Source of the DNA: Glycomyces sp040645615
GTDB taxonomy: Bacteria > Actinomycetota > Actinomycetes > Mycobacteriales > Micromonosporaceae
Direction of reading: 5' to 3'
Assembly: GCF_040645615.1 (NCBI RefSeq)
Contig: NZ_JBEYYO010000017.1
Coordinates: forward strand, 67,737-131,736
Length of the DNA: 64,000 nt
The translations under genes and the position numbers were made by a program. This document shows, piece by piece, positions 17,150 through 25,406 of this stretch. Position 1 is the stretch's first letter, and each line of letters begins with the position of its first letter. Under the pieces are notes generated by a model. The model was not told the DNA's origin, ran no database searches, and worked only from the letters and a program-made list of their open reading frames with translations.

Positions 17150-19129
17150 TCAGTCGAGCGCCACGACCACGACCGCCCCGGCCGGGACGGGGACCCGCCC
17201 GGCGTAGGCGGTGCCGTCGAGCGCGTCGACGCCGGTCAGGTTCGGGACCTCGGCGCCTTGTCCGGAGTGGTTGATGAGGAAGCAGTGTCCGCCGCGGCGC
17301 ACGATCTCGACCTGTTCGGGGACGTCCTGGGGACGCTCGACCCCGGCGGTGTCGAGGGCGGTCGCGACCAGGGCGTCGAGACCGGTCCGGTCGTCGAGCG
17401 CGGTGGCGGCGTACCAGGCGGTGCCGCGGCCCAGGTCGTGCCGGGTCAGGGCCGGGCGCCCCGCGTCCGGCCCGCTCGCGAAGCGCGCCACCTCCCGCGC
17501 CCCGTCCAAGCGCACGTGCTCGGACCAGACGCGACCGGTCCCGGCGGTGAAGGCGGAGCCGGGGACGCCCTCCACCGAGAGCGTCTCGCCTTCGCGCAGC
17601 GGATGGAACTCCTCGACGCGCAGCCCGAGGGTCTCCCGCAGCGCGCCGGGGTGGGGTCCGGGGTGGACGGTGTCGTGCTCGTCCACGATCCCGGAGAAGT
17701 ACGAGACGAGCAGGTGCCCGCCGTTCTCGACGTGGCAGCGCAGGTTCTTCGCCGCCGCCTCGGAGAGCACATAGGACGAAGGGGCCACGACCAGCCGGTA
17801 GCCCGACAGGTCCGCCTCGGGGTGCGCGAAGTCCACCGTGACGTGCTGACGCCACAGCGCCCCGTAGTAGGCCTCGACGCGCTCGCGGAACCCCAGGTCG
17901 ACCGAAGGCCGCCATTCGAGTTCGAGCGCCCACCAGGACTCCCAGTCCCACAGCACGGCCACGTCGGCCTGCACGTGGGAGCCGACCACGCCCGCGAGCG
18001 ATCGCAGGTCGTTCCCGAGGGCCGCGACGTCGCGCCACACCTCGGTGTCGGTGCCGCCGTGGGGGAGCATCGCGGAGTGGAACTTCTCCGAGCCCGCCCG
18101 CGAGGCGCGCCATTGGAAGAACATGAGGCCGTCGGCGCCGCGCGCCACGTGCGCGAGCGAGTTGCGGCGCAGCTCGCCGGGGGTCTTGGCGAGGTTGCGC
18201 GGCTGCCAGTTGACCGCCGAGGTGGAGTGCTCCATGACCATCCACGGCCCGCCCGCGACCGCGCGGGTGAGGTCGGCGCTCATGGACAGTTCGATGTGGC
18301 GGTCCTCGCGCTCGGCCACGAGGTAGTGGTTGTTGGCGACCACGTCGGTCTTCCCGGCCCAGCGCCAGTAGTCCATGTCCTCGCAGTTGGGGATCATGAA
18401 GTTGGTGGTGGCGGGGGTGTCGCAGTGGCGGGCGATGATCTCGCGCTGGAGCGTGTAGCCGGCGATGTGCTCGTCGTTCGAGAACCGCTTCCAGTCCAGC
18501 TGCAACGCCGGGTTGACGCCGGGCGGGGCCGCCGAGGGGGCCTCGATCTGGTCGAAGGACCGGTAGACCAGGCCCCAGAAGGTCGTGCCCCACGCGTCGT
18601 TGAGGCGGTCGACCTCGCCGTACTTGGCTTCCAGCCAGGACCTGAACGCGGCCTGCGAGGTCTCGCAGTAGCACTCGACGTTCGCCCAGCCGTACTCGTT
18701 GTGCACGTGCCACAGCTCCACGGCCGGGTGGCCGCCGTAGCGGGCCGCGAGCTGCTCCACGATGGACGCGCACGCGTCGCGGTAGGCGGGGGAGGAGGGG
18801 CACACGCCGTGGCGCGAGCCCCCGGCGAGGGTGCGGCCGTCGCGGTCGACCAGGCGCATCTCGGGGTGGGCCTTGCGCAGCCACGCGGGCGGCGACGCGG
18901 TGGGGGTGCCGAGGTCGACGCCGATCCCGCCCGCGTGCAGCAGCTCCATGACGCGGTCGAGGCCGGTCCAGTCGTACTCGCCGCGGGCCGGCTCCACGAT
19001 GCCCCAGTTGAAGATCCCGAGGCTGACGAGGTTCACGCCCGCCTCGCGCATGAGGCGCACGTCCTCGTGCCAGACCTCTTCGGGCCACTGTTCGGGGTTG
19101 TAGTCGCCCCCGTAGCGAATGGTCTGCAC
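17150..19129 (-). CDS. ganA: Beta-galactosidase, GH42 family
   Basis: GH42 beta-galactosidase of 660 residues, the usual size. It removes terminal galactose from galacto-oligosaccharides inside the cell; no signal peptide is seen. The TIM-barrel start IRYGGDYNPEQWPEEVW is diagnostic. The acid/base glutamate is in ELWHVHNEYGW (Glu145) and the nucleophile in WMVMEHSTSAVNWQPRN (Glu300). The start is a GTG at 19129 with AGGAG 5 nt upstream; the frame continues upstream, but those residues are not family-like and cross the promoter. Its promoter and operator lie at 19174-19213. Downstream is the secreted GH53, and divergently the oligosaccharide importer, so it completes galactan breakdown. Confidence 0.93.
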   Translation of the reverse strand: MQTIRYGGDYNPEQWPEEVWHEDVRLMREAGVNLVSLGIFNWGIVEPARGEYDWTGLDRVMELLHAGGIGVDLGTPTASPPAWLRKAHPEMRLVDRDGRTLAGGSRHGVCPSSPAYRDACASIVEQLAARYGGHPAVELWHVHNEYGWANVECYCETSQAAFRSWLEAKYGEVDRLNDAWGTTFWGLVYRSFDQIEAPSAAPPGVNPALQLDWKRFSNDEHIAGYTLQREIIARHCDTPATTNFMIPNCEDMDYWRWAGKTDVVANNHYLVAEREDRHIELSMSADLTRAVAGGPWMVMEHSTSAVNWQPRNLAKTPGELRRNSLAHVARGADGLMFFQWRASRAGSEKFHSAMLPHGGTDTEVWRDVAALGNDLRSLAGVVGSHVQADVAVLWDWESWWALELEWRPSVDLGFRERVEAYYGALWRQHVTVDFAHPEADLSGYRLVVAPSSYVLSEAAAKNLRCHVENGGHLLVSYFSGIVDEHDTVHPGPHPGALRETLGLRVEEFHPLREGETLSVEGVPGSAFTAGTGRVWSEHVRLDGAREVARFASGPDAGRPALTRHDLGRGTAWYAATALDDRTGLDALVATALDTAGVERPQDVPEQVEIVRRGGHCFLINHSGQGAEVPNLTGVDALDGTAYAGRVPVPAGAVVVVALD

Positions 19130-19173
19130 CGCGTCTCCTGTGAGGTCCTTGCGTCGATGGCAGTTAACATGCC

Positions 19174-19187
19174 TGTGAACGTGCACA
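19174..19187. promoter_or_regulatory. LacI-type operator for the ganA promoter
   Basis: TGTGAACGTGCACA is a near-perfect 14-bp palindrome with a central CG, paired at 6 of 7 positions. This matches LacI-family half sites. It overlaps the last bases of the minus-strand -10 box. A sister site lies at 19334-19347. The likely binder is the LacI protein encoded at 24212. Confidence 0.75.
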
Positions 19188-19213
19188 GTACTCCAGGTTC
19201 GATACCCGCGCAA
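19185..19213 (-). promoter_or_regulatory. Promoter of ganA (GH42)
   Basis: On the minus strand TTGCGC (19213-19208) and TACTGT (19190-19185) are separated by exactly 17 bases. The -10 box runs into the LacI-type operator. This drives the GH42 gene about 55 nt downstream and probably the GH53 gene after it. Confidence 0.65.
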
Positions 19214-19302
19214 CCTGTGATCTGCTCGGCTTCCGTTTTAGAATTGTGATCGTTCTACAGAGAATATTTCGGGCGTAACCGACGAATCATCGCGCGGCGT
19301 GG

Positions 19303-19331
19303 TTGCGAACTGCGATCTGAATCGCTAAGTT
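19303..19331 (+). promoter_or_regulatory. Promoter of the galacto-oligosaccharide transporter operon
   Basis: TTGCGA (19303-19308) and TAAGTT (19326-19331) are 17 bases apart, followed after 2 bases by the second LacI-type operator. The ATG of the binding-protein gene is about 75 bases further on. The spacing matches the divergent promoter. Confidence 0.65.
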
Positions 19332-19333
19332 CG

Positions 19334-19347
19334 TGTAAACGTTCACA
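19334..19347. promoter_or_regulatory. LacI-type operator for the transporter promoter
   Basis: TGTAAACGTTCACA pairs at 6 of 7 positions around a central CG. It differs from the operator at 19174 at two positions. Lying directly after the -10 box, it would cover the transcription start and block the transporter operon when the LacI regulator is bound. Confidence 0.75.
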
Positions 19348-19406
19348 GTCTGGCGGCGCTTCTCGGCCGCCGACCGAACTCCCTCTCACCGAGACAAGGA
19401 CTGGAC

Positions 19407-20759
19407 ATGCGCAGCAAAGGTGCTACGGCCGGATTCGCGATCAACCGGCGGAACCTCCTCGCCCTCGGCGGCGGCGTCGCCGCGGCCGGGACCCTCGCCG
19501 CCTGCGGCGGCCCCGAAGACGAGGTCGAGGCCGAAGGCCTCGACTGGGACGCCGAGGCCCGGCAGTACGTCATCGAGGAGGAGATCGCCTCCGGCGAGGT
19601 CCCGCTCAAGCTCTGGTTCGAGAACGAGGACCTGGCCAACGCCCAGATCGCCGCGTTCAAGGCCGCGTTCGCCGACACCTACCCCGACATCCGGTTCGAA
19701 TACGAGCTCGTGGCCCAGAACGACGCGGTCGCCCAGATGTCCCTCGCGGGCGAGGCCGGCAACGGCGGCGACGTGTTCATGACCTTCTACGACCAGGTCG
19801 CCCGCGCCATCGAGGAAGGCACCGCCGCGCCGCTCGGCGAATACGAGGGCGTCCTCAAAGAGCGCATGAGCGAGACCTTCACCGGGGTCGTGACCGGCGA
19901 GGACGGCCGCATGTACGCCGTCCCGGTCACCACCGAGTCCATCGCCCTCATGTACAACAAGACCCTGCTCTCCCAGATCACCGGCTCCGAGGAACCGGCC
20001 GCCACCTGGGAGGACGTGCGCGCCGTGGCCGCCGAGTACAACGACCCGGCCAAGAACCGCTGGACCATCCGCTGGGTCCCCGGCGAGATCTACTACTCCT
20101 ACTCCGTGCTCTCCTCCCAGGGCTGGCAGGTCTACCCCGGCGGCGACGTGGCCGAACCCGGCTTCGACGACCCGGCCCTGGTCGAGGCCCTCGACTACTA
20201 CGCGAGCCTGCGCGAGATCTGGAACGTGCCCAGCGCCGACGCCACCGCCGAGACCGTCGAGGCCGAGTTCGCCGCGGGCGTCACCCCGTACATCATCACC
20301 GGCCCGTGGGCCTTCTCCGCCTTCGACGCCGGGGCCGCCGAGCACGGCTTCGAGTACGGGGTCACCACGATCCCCGCCACCACCTCCGGCGACCCGGCCA
20401 GCTCCTTCGCGGGGATGCACGTCATCGCCGTCTCGGCCTACACGAAGTACCCGGCCGCGGCCCGCGTGTTCGCGAACTTCCTCGCCTCCGACGACGGCGC
20501 GGCCGCCCTCTACGCCACCACCGGCCAGATCCCGGCCCTGAACACCGACCTCCTCGCCCACATCGAAGGCCTCGCCGAGGACCCGCACGTCGCCGGGATC
20601 GTGGCCCAGTCCGCGCAGGCCGACCTGCTGCCCCAGCTGCCCGAGTACTTCTGGTCCACCGCCAACGAGATGACCGTCGCCGTGTGGGACAAGCTCTCCT
20701 CGGCGGCCGACGCCGCCGCAGCGGCCGTGGCCGGGTACGACGAACTCGCCGGACTCTAG
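19407..20759 (+). CDS. ganS: Galacto-oligosaccharide-binding lipoprotein of ABC transporter
   Basis: Extracellular solute-binding lipoprotein of 450 residues. The N terminus has NRRNLLALGG followed by LAAC, giving a lipobox with Cys33 as the lipidated residue; the twin arginines suggest Tat export. The body follows the maltodextrin-binding pattern (LWFENEDLANAQIAAFKAAF; YAVPVTTESIALMYNKTLL; ITGPWAFSAFDAG). It would capture oligogalactosides made by the secreted GH53 and pass them to the two permeases that follow by 12 and 4 nt. Promoter and operator lie at 19303-19347. The sugar is inferred from the locus, which matches B. subtilis ganSPQAB. Confidence 0.9.
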   Translation: MRSKGATAGFAINRRNLLALGGGVAAAGTLAACGGPEDEVEAEGLDWDAEARQYVIEEEIASGEVPLKLWFENEDLANAQIAAFKAAFADTYPDIRFEYELVAQNDAVAQMSLAGEAGNGGDVFMTFYDQVARAIEEGTAAPLGEYEGVLKERMSETFTGVVTGEDGRMYAVPVTTESIALMYNKTLLSQITGSEEPAATWEDVRAVAAEYNDPAKNRWTIRWVPGEIYYSYSVLSSQGWQVYPGGDVAEPGFDDPALVEALDYYASLREIWNVPSADATAETVEAEFAAGVTPYIITGPWAFSAFDAGAAEHGFEYGVTTIPATTSGDPASSFAGMHVIAVSAYTKYPAAARVFANFLASDDGAAALYATTGQIPALNTDLLAHIEGLAEDPHVAGIVAQSAQADLLPQLPEYFWSTANEMTVAVWDKLSSAADAAAAAVAGYDELAGL

Positions 20760-20771
20760 GCACCACCGCGC

Positions 20772-22148
20772 ATGAGCAGCGATCGAACCGTCCGATCAGG
20801 GCTTCCCGCACCAGTGCCGGGCCTGGCCTCGGCGCTGGTGTGGGGCGCCGGCCAGCTGATCAACCGCCAGGCGGGCAAGGCCGCCTTCTTCTTCGCGTTC
20901 TACGCCGCGCTCGCGGCCTGGGAAGTGGGGACCGGCAACTACTACGCCGGAATGGACTACACGCCGCGATCCAACGGCGGCTTCTTCGTCAAGGGCCTGT
21001 GGGGCCTGGTCACGCTCGGCACCAAGCCGCGCGAGATGACCGTCATGGGCCTGTCCGAAGGCGACAACTCGATCGTGCTCATGGCCAACGGCCTCATCGC
21101 GCTGCTCACCCTCGCGCTCGGGGCGATCGTGTGGATCTGGAGCGTGCGCGACGCCGCGAGGTACCGCGCGTCCCTGAACGCCGGGGCCCGGCCCGAGACC
21201 TCCCGCGCCTACTTCGGACGCCTGTGGGAGGGCTCGTTCGCGTACATCGTGCTCTCCCCGGGCCTGATCCTCATCGTGTTCATGTCGGTCCTGCCGGTGC
21301 TCTTCGGCATCCTGGTGGCCTTCACCGACTACAACCGGGACAACCTCCCGCCCAAGAACCTGGTCAACTGGGTCGGCTTCCAGAACTTCGCCACGATCTT
21401 CTCGGTCCCCTCCTGGACGGCCACGTTCGCGGGCGTCCTGGGCTGGACCGTCGTGTGGGCCGTGGTCGCCACCGCCACCACCTACGCGGCCGGATTCGGC
21501 CAAGCGGTCCTGCTGGCCAACAAGAAGGTCAAGTTCCCTCGCGTGTGGCGCAGCGTGTTCCTGCTGCCCTGGGCCGTGCCCGGGATCGTCTCGGCCCTGG
21601 TGTTCCGCTCGATGTTCAACGGCCAGTTCGGGCCGATCAGCCAATGGCTCGTCGACGTCGGCATCACCGACGAGCGCGTCTACTGGTTCACCGACCCCTC
21701 CCACCCCAACCTCGCCCGCGTCGTGGCGCTCCTGGTGAACCTGTGGCTCGGCTTCCCGTTCTTCATGGCCCTGGTCGGCGGCGTCCTCACCAACATCCCC
21801 GACAGCTACTACGAGGCCGCCCGCATGGACGGGGCCGGGCCGCTCCAGCAGCTGCGGCACATCACCCTCCCGGTGGTCCACAAGACCGTCGCGCCGCTGC
21901 TCATCCTCGCGTTCGTGGCCAACTTCAACAACTTCGGGGTGATCTACTTCCTCACCCAAGGCGGCCCCGACAACGCCGGCTACCGCTTCGCCGGGAGCAC
22001 CGACCTGCTCATCACCTGGCTGTTCAACCTGACGCTCGACAACCGCCTCTACAACATCGGCGCGGTCATGAGCATGCTCATCTTCGTCATCGTCGGCACC
22101 ATCTCGGTGTGGAACCTCAACCGCTCCAAGGCGATTCGGGAGCTGTGA
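20772..22148 (+). CDS. ganP: ABC transporter permease, MalF/GanP type
   Basis: Permease of 458 residues with an extended N-terminal region carrying extra helices before the six-helix core, as in MalF. The EAA loop that contacts the ATPase is visible: YYEAARMDGAGPLQQLRHIT. The conserved VLPVLFGILVAFTDYN and GVIYFLTQGGPDNA segments also fit the family. It works with the following permease and the upstream binding lipoprotein to import galacto-oligosaccharides. The start ATG is 12 nt after the lipoprotein stop. No ATPase gene is in the operon. Confidence 0.92.
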   Translation: MSSDRTVRSGLPAPVPGLASALVWGAGQLINRQAGKAAFFFAFYAALAAWEVGTGNYYAGMDYTPRSNGGFFVKGLWGLVTLGTKPREMTVMGLSEGDNSIVLMANGLIALLTLALGAIVWIWSVRDAARYRASLNAGARPETSRAYFGRLWEGSFAYIVLSPGLILIVFMSVLPVLFGILVAFTDYNRDNLPPKNLVNWVGFQNFATIFSVPSWTATFAGVLGWTVVWAVVATATTYAAGFGQAVLLANKKVKFPRVWRSVFLLPWAVPGIVSALVFRSMFNGQFGPISQWLVDVGITDERVYWFTDPSHPNLARVVALLVNLWLGFPFFMALVGGVLTNIPDSYYEAARMDGAGPLQQLRHITLPVVHKTVAPLLILAFVANFNNFGVIYFLTQGGPDNAGYRFAGSTDLLITWLFNLTLDNRLYNIGAVMSMLIFVIVGTISVWNLNRSKAIREL

Positions 22149-22152
22149 ACCA

Positions 22153-23022
22153 ATGACCCGTACTTCCCGGACGACTCGCAGGCGCCGCACCGCGCCGCGC
22201 TCCGAACGCGTCGCCAGCGTCTTCCTCCACCTCGAACTGCTCGCAGTGGCCGTCATCGTGATCTTCCCGCTGCTGTGGATCGTGGGCGCCTCGTTCAGCC
22301 CCGGCACCGGCCTGGCCAACGCGAGCCCCATCCCCGAGAACGCCACCCTCGACCACTACGTCAGCCTCTTCACCGAGACCGACTACGGCCGCTGGTACCT
22401 CAACTCCCTCTACGTCGCGACCCTGAACATGGTCGGCTCGGTGGTCCTGGCGGCCCTGTGCGGCTACGTGTTCTCCCGCGTGCGCTTCCGCGGCCGCAAG
22501 GCCGGGCTCCTAGGCATCCTCATCCTCCAGATGTTCCCCACGTTCCTGACCGCCATCGCCGTCTACATGCTGTTCCTCAACTTCGGGCTGCTCGACTCCC
22601 TCACCGGCCTCGCCCTGGTCAGCATCGCCGCGGCCCTGCCGTACAACACCTGGCTCATGAAGGGCTACACCGACAACCTGCCCGCGAGCCTCGACGAGGC
22701 CGCCGCGATCGACGGCGCGAGCCGCTGGACGATCTTCGTCAAGATCGTCCTGCCGCTCATGCGGCCCATGCTCACGTTCGTGGCCATCACCCAGTTCACG
22801 ATGCCCTGGATGGACTTCATCCTCCCCAGGCTCCTGCTCCAGAGCCCCGACAAGCAGACCGTCGCACTCGGCCTGTTCGCGATGATCCAAGACGTCTACC
22901 AGAACGCGTTCACCACGTTCGCGGCCGGCGCGGTGCTCCTGGCCGTCCCGATCACGATCCTCTACATCGTCCTCCAGCGCTACCTGGTGACCGGCGCGAG
23001 CGCCGGCGCCGAGAAGGGATAA
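22153..23022 (+). CDS. ganQ: ABC transporter permease, MalG/GanQ type
   Basis: Permease of 289 residues with six transmembrane helices. The EAA motif is LDEAAAIDGASRWTIFVKIV, and PLLWIVGASFSPGTGL and QFTMPWMDFILPRLLLQ follow the MalG pattern. It forms the second half of the membrane channel with GanP. The gene begins 4 nt after the GanP stop and is followed 4 nt later by a GH53 gene, so the three are one transcript. The first 20 residues are basic and cytoplasmic. Confidence 0.93.
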   Translation: MTRTSRTTRRRRTAPRSERVASVFLHLELLAVAVIVIFPLLWIVGASFSPGTGLANASPIPENATLDHYVSLFTETDYGRWYLNSLYVATLNMVGSVVLAALCGYVFSRVRFRGRKAGLLGILILQMFPTFLTAIAVYMLFLNFGLLDSLTGLALVSIAAALPYNTWLMKGYTDNLPASLDEAAAIDGASRWTIFVKIVLPLMRPMLTFVAITQFTMPWMDFILPRLLLQSPDKQTVALGLFAMIQDVYQNAFTTFAAGAVLLAVPITILYIVLQRYLVTGASAGAEKG

Positions 23023-23026
23023 CCGA

Positions 23027-24148
23027 ATGCACCTGCCCATCAGGGGCGCGGACGTCTCGATGACCGCCGAGATCGAAGCGCTCGGCGCGGCCTTCCGCGA
23101 CGGCGGCGCCGAACGCGACCTCTTCGGACTCCTCGCGGACGCCGGCGTCAACTGGATCCGGCTGCGCCTGTGGGTCGACCCGCGCGACGAGCGCGGCGAG
23201 CCCTACCTGGGCGGCACCAACGACCTGGCGACCACGATCGCGCTGGCCCGCCGCGCCAAGGCCGCGGGCCAGCACTTCCTGCTCGACCTGCACTACTCCG
23301 ACTTCTGGACCGACCCGAAGAAGCAGTCCACGCCGAAGGCCTGGCAGGGCCTTTCCGGAGCCGATCTCGAAGCGCGCGTGCACGACTGGACCGCCGAGGT
23401 CCTCGCCGCGCTCGCCGAGGCGGACGCGGCCCCGGACATGGTCCAGGTCGGCAACGAGATCACCAACGGGATGCTCTGGCCCGAGGGCCGGACCCCGCGG
23501 TTCGACGACCAGGCCCGCGCGTTCGAAGCCGAGGACGAGGCCGCGTACGACCGCCTCGCCGGTCTCCTGGCCGCCGGGTCGGCGGCCGTGCGCGAGGCCG
23601 GTGACGCGAAGGTGGTGCTGCACTTGGACTTCGGCGGCTCGAACGAGCTGTACCGAGGCTGGTTCGACCGGATCTGCGCCCGTGGCGTCGACTTCGACGT
23701 GATCGGCCTGTCCTACTACCCGTACTGGCACGGCACGCTCGCCGACCTGGGCGCGAACCTGCGCGACCTGGCCGGGCGCTACGGCAAGGACCTCCTCGTG
23801 GCCGAGACCGCGTACGCGTGGACCGGCGCGCAGCCCGAAGGCCACCACCAGGTCTTCAGCATCGAGATGGCCGAGACCGGCGGTTACGAGGCCTCCCCGG
23901 CGGGCCAGGCCGCGTTCCTGCAAGACCTCTACGCCACGGTCGCGGCCGTGCCCGGGGGCCTGGGGATCGTCTACTGGGAACCGGCGTGGCTGCCGGTGGC
24001 GGGCACGACCTGGGCGTCCCGCGCCGGGATGGAGTACGGCCACGACGTGGTCGAGGAGGCCGGGAACTCGTGGGCCAACCAGGGCCTGTTCGACTTCGAG
24101 GGCAACGCCTTGGCGTCGCTGCGGGCACTGGGGTCCGGCGAGGTCTGA
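23027..24148 (+). CDS. Second GH53 endo-beta-1,4-galactanase, no signal peptide
   Basis: GH53 enzyme of 373 residues, a paralogue of the secreted one at 15950. The acid/base is in MVQVGNEITNGMLWPEG (Glu144) and the nucleophile in LLVAETAYAWTG (Glu260). The protein begins directly with the barrel strand LPIRGADVSMTAEIEALG and has no signal sequence, so it should act in the cytoplasm on imported oligogalactosides. It is inside the transporter operon, 4 nt after GanQ. The two GH53 enzymes therefore split the job: chain cutting outside and oligosaccharide shortening inside, before GH42 takes off galactose. An unusual export route cannot be excluded. Confidence 0.9.
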   Translation: MHLPIRGADVSMTAEIEALGAAFRDGGAERDLFGLLADAGVNWIRLRLWVDPRDERGEPYLGGTNDLATTIALARRAKAAGQHFLLDLHYSDFWTDPKKQSTPKAWQGLSGADLEARVHDWTAEVLAALAEADAAPDMVQVGNEITNGMLWPEGRTPRFDDQARAFEAEDEAAYDRLAGLLAAGSAAVREAGDAKVVLHLDFGGSNELYRGWFDRICARGVDFDVIGLSYYPYWHGTLADLGANLRDLAGRYGKDLLVAETAYAWTGAQPEGHHQVFSIEMAETGGYEASPAGQAAFLQDLYATVAAVPGGLGIVYWEPAWLPVAGTTWASRAGMEYGHDVVEEAGNSWANQGLFDFEGNALASLRALGSGEV

Positions 24149-24211
24149 AGTGGGCCCGGCCCGGTGGGGGCTCGGGGGCGATAATGGGCGAGACGCAAGG
24201 GAGAGCGCGAA

Positions 24212-25213
24212 TTGGCACGCAAACGATCGACGATCCACGATGTGGCGGCGGCCGCCGGGGTCTCGCGGGGCACGGTCTCGCGGGTCCTCAACGGCAAGTC
24301 GAACGTCTCGCTGTCGGCGGAGACGGCGGTGCGCCGGGCGGTGGCCGAGACCGGTTACGTGGTGAACCGGGCCGCGCGCAGCCTGGTGACCAGCCGCACC
24401 GGTTCGGTCGTGATGGTGCTGTCGGAGCCGCAGGAGCGATTGTTCGAGGACCCGAACTTCTCGGTGCTGATGCGGGTGGCCACGAACCAGCTCGCCGACC
24501 GCGACATGTCGCTGGTGCTCATGATCGCCGGGGACGAGGGCGGCCGCGAGCGCGTGGCCCGGTACCTTCGCGGCGGCCACGCCGACGGGGCGCTGCTGGT
24601 GTCGACGCACGCGGGCGATCCGCTGCTGGAGGAGATCGAGCGCGCCGGGGTCCCGGCGGTGGCGTGCGGCGCGGTACTCGGCCGCGAGTCGGTCATCCCG
24701 TATGCGGCCGCCGACGACCGGGGCGGCGCGCGCGCCATGACCGAGTATCTGGTGTCCAAGGGCCGCAAGAAGATCGGGATGATCACCGGCCCGCTGGACA
24801 CGCCGGGCGGTTCGCTTCGCCTGGAGGGCTTCACAAGCGTGCTGGGCCGCCGGGCCGGGAAGCAGATGATCGTCCACGGCGACTACACGCAGGCCGGAGG
24901 CGAGGCGGCGATGGAGCGGCTGCTGCGCAGCGTCCCGGACCTCGACGCGGTGTTCGTGGCCTCCGACCTCATGGCCGCCGGGGCGTTGCAGGCCCTGCAC
25001 GCGGCCGGTCGGCGCGTCCCCGACGACGTGGCCGTGGGCGGCTTCGACGACTCGGCGATCGCCTCGGCCACCCGCCCGGCCCTGACCACGGTGCGCCAAC
25101 CGCTCGCCCAGGTCGCCGAGGAGACGGTCCGCCTCCTCATCGCCCTCTTGGACGAGGAGGAGGTCGAACCATTGATCCTCCCGACCGAACTCGTGGTCAG
25201 GAACAGCGCTTAA
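24212..25213 (+). CDS. ganR: LacI-family repressor of the galactan locus
   Basis: LacI/GalR regulator of 333 residues starting at a TTG, with GGGAGAG upstream. The helix-turn-helix and hinge are clear: STIHDVAAAAGVSRGTVSRV then NGKSNVSLSAETAVRRAVAE (residues 6-45). The sugar-binding domain follows (VPDDVAVGGFDDSAIASATR; LTTVRQPLAQVAEETVRLLI). It is the last gene of the galactan locus, 64 bp after the cytoplasmic GH53. It most likely binds the operators at 19174 and 19334 and releases them when galactobiose or a similar inducer is present; the inducer is inference. A 14-bp-stem terminator follows at 25276. Confidence 0.9.
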   Translation: MARKRSTIHDVAAAAGVSRGTVSRVLNGKSNVSLSAETAVRRAVAETGYVVNRAARSLVTSRTGSVVMVLSEPQERLFEDPNFSVLMRVATNQLADRDMSLVLMIAGDEGGRERVARYLRGGHADGALLVSTHAGDPLLEEIERAGVPAVACGAVLGRESVIPYAAADDRGGARAMTEYLVSKGRKKIGMITGPLDTPGGSLRLEGFTSVLGRRAGKQMIVHGDYTQAGGEAAMERLLRSVPDLDAVFVASDLMAAGALQALHAAGRRVPDDVAVGGFDDSAIASATRPALTTVRQPLAQVAEETVRLLIALLDEEEVEPLILPTELVVRNSA

Positions 25214-25217
25214 GGGG

Positions 25218-25251
25218 GCGTTCGCGAACCCCCGCCGGTCGCTGTCCGGCC
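25218..25251 (+). repeat. 34-bp dispersed repeat, copy A, at the 3' end of the LacI gene
   Basis: This segment matches the reverse complement of 54719-54752 at 29 of 34 positions, and all five differences are transitions. A more degenerate copy starts at the stop codon of the SDR gene on the other strand (about 25409-25371). All copies sit just behind stop codons. Confidence 0.6.
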
Positions 25252-25275
25252 CATTCGCCCGCTCGCTTCGTTGTC

Positions 25276-25310
25276 GGCCGTCCCGATACAACACCGGTAT
25301 CGGGACGGCC
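25276..25310 (+). terminator. Strong bidirectional terminator hairpin
   Basis: A perfect 14-bp stem, GGCCGTCCCGATAC against GTATCGGGACGGCC, closes a 7-nt loop. It lies between the convergent LacI and SDR genes and can serve both. No T tract follows, as is usual in actinobacteria. Confidence 0.8.
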
Positions 25311-25406
25311 TTCCGCGGCCTCGGCGACGCTTGCGAGCCGTAAATGAGCCCAGCGAGCGAACGAATGGACTCCGATACCGACTCGCCGCGAGTTCGCAAG
25401 CACCCC

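Noticed and set aside
15924..19088. A 1,054-codon minus-strand frame covering both galactanase and galactosidase genes
   Set aside because: It runs through two well-identified genes in another frame, and its first 700 residues are arginine-rich low complexity typical of shadows. Only the later part coincides with the real GH53 frame in another phase.
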